Origin: Zygotorulaspora mrakii
Lineage: Eukaryota > Ascomycota > Saccharomycetes > Saccharomycetales > Saccharomycetaceae
Direction: 5' to 3'
Assembly (NCBI RefSeq): GCF_013402915.1
Contig: NC_050723.1
Location: forward strand, 1,054,001 to 1,118,000
DNA length: 64,000 nt
The position numbers were made by a program, and so were the translations under genes. Positions 60,252 to 64,000 of the stretch are shown one piece after another. Each line of letters opens with the position of its first letter. Positions within the stretch are counted from its first letter, which is position 1. The notes beneath the pieces are model-generated. The model made no database searches, was not told the origin of the DNA, and was given only the letters and a program-made list of their open reading frames with translations.

Positions 60252-60881
60252 CAAATGAGGAACAACTTGTTCACTCAGTGCTAGAAATTACTTATCTGCT
60301 GCCAATGAAAATGATGAAAGCTTTCTACATGGTATAGCTCCTCTTACATCAAGGCACCAGGAGCTCTCGCATCCTACGGAGTGGTCATTGTCAAAGTCCT
60401 TTTGATATACTGCTTTCTTATCCTGTACTGTGAAGTTAGAGGGACAGTAACAGTCTACCGTCTTGGTCAACAGGAGAAACAAATACCTTGCATTCAAATA
60501 TTTGATGGAGCTGATCCGTTTTGATTTTGAACGAATTCATCTTTTGCGGTGTTCGCCTGAACATGCCAATTCAAAAGTTAGCGACAGCAGGAAAACAAAG
60601 CCCAGCAATCCAGAAAGATGCTTCAGGTAGAGCAATTCGCATTCTCCACTCCCATGTCAAACAACTGACTGTGCTGCCTTTCTCAGTACTTTCAAACTCA
60701 CTTTTCTTTAGTAGTTGCATCTTATATGGCTCTCTCAGCCGCACTCTAAAAGGGCAGTAGCAGGCCAATCTTACACATCTCATTCAGCATTCAAATAAGA
60801 ATGAATCCAAGCAGCCCGAAATAGCCTTCACCTGCCTATTCTGCGAGCGCAACGTCGACGCCATCGCAAGAACCGGTGGAA

Positions 60882-60915
60882 TCTCAGTCCAACCTCAGTC
60901 CAACACCAGTCCAAC
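60882..60915 (+). repeat. 11-bp tandem repeat, unit CTCAGTCCAAC
   Basis: Two exact copies of CTCAGTCCAAC and a third with a changed start (ACCAGTCCAAC) in a gene-free stretch. Confidence 0.8.
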
Positions 60916-61490
60916 CCCCAAATTGAGTTTGACAACAAATAAATCCTCTTGGGTTATAACTTCGCTCCTTTATAGGAGGTGAGAAATGAAGCAAGCCTTT
61001 GTTGCCTACTTTAATAGAGAGTATAACTGCCCTCTATCGGTGTCTTTTTTTCCTCTTCCGGACTGATAAGAAAAGGGAAAAACGTACTTATTGCCAGGGA
61101 CAACTGAGCCGAGGATATCCTGACAAATGCGAAATGAAAATATAATCTTAGAACCCTTGAACCCACTTCCAAAGTCTAACTCTGAAATATGTGAAAGTTC
61201 TGGAAAAGTCTTGTTGTACGTCTTAATAAGCAGAACCCATTACCTCGACAACAATGGCCACACGGCGGAATACAAGGCAAGAAAAAAAGTGATAATACAA
61301 AATTAAACTAAATTTTGATAATATAACCGAGACTATATAAAGAAATTCAAATGATAACCGTTACCTAAACCGAAAAATCTCTAATGTACTACAAGTACAT
61401 GAATATATATGAATCTATGCATCCACCCCCCTTCCACAGCACGTAGAAGAACTGTAACCACTTTGCGGATACACCGGGTTCCTTCTTTGG

Positions 61491-61979
61491 TTAGCCGTTG
61501 GGAGCGGGACTGAAACTTTGCGACGTGTATGGATTGAACTTTGGCCTAGCAAAACTTAGACTTGGTGACGAACTCTGCTGCTGCAGGTTCTGAACGTCTC
61601 TCATTTGCTCTGCCATAAATATGTCCATTTTTTCACATGTGAGCTGTTCCTGCGCCGACAGAAGAGACCTGGGACAGTAAAACAGGTCGTCTTCAAAGGA
61701 TTTGCACATATTATTCTTGAATCTCAGAGTCTCGAACTCGACGCTGGTTCCGCAGCTGCTCGCAGTGCTGCTACTGCTCGACGAGCTATGACTGCCGACT
61801 GATGACTGACTCACTGGAGTCTCATATGCGATCGGAGAATGGAACGGCGGTGGGCTTATGGGTATTTGCTGCTGCTGCGGTTGCTGCAGCAGCTGCTCAT
61901 CAAAAGGCATTGCGCTACGGGTTCCAAAACCCCCCGTGTTGACATACGCCTTCTGCACTGAAGACTGATTATACGACAT
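61491..61979 (-). CDS. Small Ser/Gln-rich protein with conserved tail, unknown function
   Basis: A 162-residue protein from ATG 61979 (MSYNQSSVQKAYVNTGGFGT). A Gln-rich and Ser-rich middle is low complexity. The C-terminal half looks constrained: LRFKNNMCKSFEDDLFYCP, then a helix with ceKMDIF-type spacing and the end FNPYTSQSFSPAPNG. It resembles, from memory, the uncharacterised S. cerevisiae pair YMR181C/YPL229W, but I could not check this and give no symbol. No catalytic motif is visible. The frame is open upstream of this ATG but has no ATG codon there. Confidence 0.7.
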   Translation of the reverse strand: MSYNQSSVQKAYVNTGGFGTRSAMPFDEQLLQQPQQQQIPISPPPFHSPIAYETPVSQSSVGSHSSSSSSSTASSCGTSVEFETLRFKNNMCKSFEDDLFYCPRSLLSAQEQLTCEKMDIFMAEQMRDVQNLQQQSSSPSLSFARPKFNPYTSQSFSPAPNG

Positions 61980-62845
61980 GGCCTCCAATATAAAAAACAC
62001 AAACTGACAAACTCTAATCTTCTCCAGAAAGCGAATCACAGCACTACTACTATCATGTAACGAAACCTGCCCTCTCAAGTTATATATCTTGTTTCTCTCT
62101 CGCTTTCTCTCTTGCTTTCTGAGCTTTCTTGTTGGATTCGAAACTGAATTTCGATGTTTATATTAATACAGATAACAAAGGAACATCGTGAGACTTGCCA
62201 GAAAGAAGCAAGGGGGAACAAGAATCCCACGAAATGCAGAAAGAACGAAAAAAAGAAATTTAGCTCATTTGAGACGCACAAACTCCACACACCACGCCGG
62301 TATCTCGAGATTTCCGTATCGTTTTGCACGCACTCCGGACAGTTCTAGAAACATAAGATTTCTTTGGCATTCTGGTTCGAGTGTAAAACGCCGTCATTTC
62401 GATCGAACGTGTCCCGGACAACGAGATTTTGCGTCGCAATGCAATAACTGACGCCGTTTGCCGGAGTATAGGAGGATAGTTTAGACATGGACCCTGCCGC
62501 ACGTTTATGAGCACCATACAGGACCGGCACATTTTACTTGGACTGTTCTGCTTGGAATGCTTCTCGTGGAATGCTTCTCGTGGACCGTTTCTCTTGACAG
62601 CTCTTGAAGGATTTTCTCTTGGAGCAGCAGCCTACGTAATGCCGTTAAGCTGGGTATGCAACATTTGGCTTCTGAGTTGCCAAACGGCTCGATAGCAGAC
62701 CCTGGAAACGCTCTTTTTCGTGGTCTTCGATTGTTGTCGTTTTTTGGGGGTTCGTTTTTGTGTCACAAAACCAAAAAAAAAAATATGCAGGGATAAGAGC
62801 TGGCGGCTACCTGAAATACCGAGACTAATTGGACCATAAGTTCGC
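61980..62845. other. Divergent region between the small protein and the arrestin-like gene
   Basis: About 865 bp. It holds two CGGACA motifs (62336, 62415), a heat-shock-type palindrome TTCTAGAA (62344-62351) and a 14-bp tandem repeat (62553-62580). No gene is supported. Confidence 0.55.
62553..62580 (+). repeat. 14-bp tandem repeat, unit TGGAATGCTTCTCG
   Basis: Two exact adjacent copies, followed by a partial third (TGGACCGTTTCTC). It lies 270-290 bp before the arrestin-like start. Confidence 0.85.
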
Positions 62846-64000
62846 ATGTCTCTCATGAACCGCTTGAGTTTCGAGAGGACAATGGGACTGAAACTTTACG
62901 AAAGAACCGTGAGATCCGTGTCGTCAATGGCAGTTGCTTCAGATTTCAGCAGGTGGAACCAAATGCGGCAAGCCATTGAGCGAACACCAACGAAGCCACT
63001 ATCGACAGATGAAACTATGGACAGAGACACACCGGAGCCTGCGTCCAGGAAGCTACTGAAATTTGTGAATCTGAAAAACTTGGGCACAACTATAAGAAAT
63101 GACTCTGGTCATTATGAATATTACTATAATCCTATCGAGCTAGGCAGCAATCCTTACAATTGGCTGTGCGTTGACACGGAAAACAAATTTTCCATCGAGC
63201 TGATCCTAGACCAGCCTAATGAAAAGATTTACCTGCCAGACTTGCCCATGCGGAGAGACGATCCGTCGTCGCTCTCGCGTACAGCGCCTATTTTTGAATC
63301 TTCTTCGACCGCCAACATTCCAAACGCTAATAACTTGTCACACATACGGGATAATTTTAGTAGCGGTGTGAGTATCAGCGGCACGGTACGCATGATCGTA
63401 GCCAATACGGAAAGACCGATTATTATGAAGAGTCATGCAATATATTTGAAATGCTTCATTGGGGAGTACGCATGTTTTGTGGACACAAACAAAAAAAGCT
63501 GGAGAGACAGACTGAACATGAAAAGAGAGTCAGATGAAAAAGTGATAAAACTCTTGTCGCATCCGGTTGATGGCGTTCTGGATTCTTATCTGCTCCCATT
63601 CAAAGTAATTAAACTGGATCTGCTGCCAGAAAGACAGATGAAATGCTTGACGCCGGGAGTATATGAATTCCCCTTCACATTCACAGTAAATCTAAATGAG
63701 TTTCCTTCAAGTTGTGAAACGATTCTAGGGACAACGGCGTATAGAATTGAAAGCAGAATGAATATTTCAAATTCAAGGGGGAAAAATGATACGATCATTC
63801 TGACTCGCAGAGTCGATGTAAAAAGGGTGCTTTCGATTTCAGATATTATAATGAAATATGAATCCATAAATATCGAGGGTTCTTGGAACCGCGAGGAGTT
63901 TTTTTACAACATAATGCTTGCCACAAAAATGATCGAAATTGGCGAGCCTTTCAAGTTGACGATCGGAATAATGAAAAGTTTGCACTCCAAGATGACCATC
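62846..64000 (+). CDS. Arrestin-like protein, N-terminal part (cut by window edge)
   Basis: The frame is open from ATG 62846 to the window end, giving at least 385 residues with no stop. After a non-conserved head of about 110 residues, an arrestin N-domain begins near FSIELILDQPNEKIYLP, with the strand GVSISGTVRMIV and the family motifs LTPGVYEFPFTFTVNL and SSCETILGTTAYRIESRM. Yeast arrestin-related proteins usually bring the Rsp5 ubiquitin ligase to plasma membrane transporters through PPxY motifs, but the C-terminal half where these would lie is outside the window. I cannot tell which family member it is. ATG 62855, three codons later, is an alternative start. Confidence 0.75.
   Translation, partial: MSLMNRLSFERTMGLKLYERTVRSVSSMAVASDFSRWNQMRQAIERTPTKPLSTDETMDRDTPEPASRKLLKFVNLKNLGTTIRNDSGHYEYYYNPIELGSNPYNWLCVDTENKFSIELILDQPNEKIYLPDLPMRRDDPSSLSRTAPIFESSSTANIPNANNLSHIRDNFSSGVSISGTVRMIVANTERPIIMKSHAIYLKCFIGEYACFVDTNKKSWRDRLNMKRESDEKVIKLLSHPVDGVLDSYLLPFKVIKLDLLPERQMKCLTPGVYEFPFTFTVNLNEFPSSCETILGTTAYRIESRMNISNSRGKNDTIILTRRVDVKRVLSISDIIMKYESINIEGSWNREEFFYNIMLATKMIEIGEPFKLTIGIMKSLHSKMTI

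Larger units (their letters stand above)
59912..61490. other. Long gap between RTS1 and a small conserved-tail gene; likely breakpoint
   Basis: About 1.6 kb. A Reb1-type CGGGTAA lies at 60245-60251, about 335 bp before RTS1. A tandem repeat lies at 60882-60915. Short frames here (for example 60288-60497) lack an ATG or family resemblance. No gene is supported. Confidence 0.55.

Noticed and set aside
60288..60497. Cysteine-containing minus-strand frame that looks secreted
   Set aside because: It has no ATG start (only TTG) and no recognisable signal peptide or family.
62344..62351. TTCTAGAA as a heat shock element
   Set aside because: Only one clean inverted pair is present; functional sites usually need three or more units, so it is mentioned but not called.

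Overview
This window is nuclear DNA of a budding yeast of the family Saccharomycetaceae. It is AT-rich and gene-dense, nearly all genes are intronless, and almost every long reading frame is a full-length, close relative of a Saccharomyces cerevisiae protein. The gene order points to a lineage that did not undergo, or branched before, the yeast whole-genome duplication. Genes that sit on two separate S. cerevisiae chromosome arms are interleaved here in one row, with matching relative strands. Gene content and base composition would fit the Zygosaccharomyces/Torulaspora group, but the species is an inference.

Layout: (1) 170-26726 interleaves the S. cerevisiae YLR195-208 and YDL160-169 blocks: SEC13, HRD3, MHF2, one epsin (ENT1/ENT2 ancestor), CDC9, HMX1, COX24, MSS51, CDC36, FAP7, NRP1, SFA1, COQ9, YKE2, PBA1 (with an intron after a two-codon exon), NOP56, a UGX2-like gene, PWP1 and NMT1. 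(2) 26964-52684 interleaves the YKL171-176 and YJL166-171 blocks: NNK1, QCR8, ERG20, EBP2, SNU114, TPO5, ZRT3, LST4, SET2, ASG7 and TOH1. Between ZRT3 and LST4 lies a roughly 4.4 kb island holding a 2-oxoglutarate/Fe(II) oxygenase gene that I cannot match to an S. cerevisiae gene. (3) 53193-55757 carries AIM17 and SPO11 (YHL021-022 order). (4) 55959-59911 carries ERP2/ERP4, FUN14 and RTS1 (interleaved YAL007-008 and YOR014-016). (5) 61491-64000 has a small conserved-tail protein and the 5' part of an arrestin-like gene cut by the window edge.

The genes are mostly housekeeping: ribosome biogenesis (NOP56, PWP1, EBP2, FAP7), mitochondrial respiration and its assembly (QCR8, COX24, MSS51, COQ9), ER quality control and traffic (HRD3, SEC13, ERP2, epsin), chromatin and transcription (SET2, CDC36), nutrient signalling (LST4, NNK1) and DNA repair or meiosis (CDC9, MHF2, SPO11). 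Several promoters carry recognisable binding sites: PAC/RRPE before NOP56, PWP1, EBP2 and NRP1; an Aft1-type site before HMX1; Abf1 and CCAAT boxes before QCR8; a perfect URS1 before SPO11; and an alpha2-Mcm1-like operator before the a-specific gene ASG7.

The least ordinary part is 40516-44928. It holds the lineage-specific oxygenase, a frame-shifted second copy of its C-terminal coding end, two perfect URS1 sites that belong to no recognised meiotic gene, and a possible frameshifted gene relic next to one of them. I found no tRNA, rRNA, transposon, LTR or CRISPR array.
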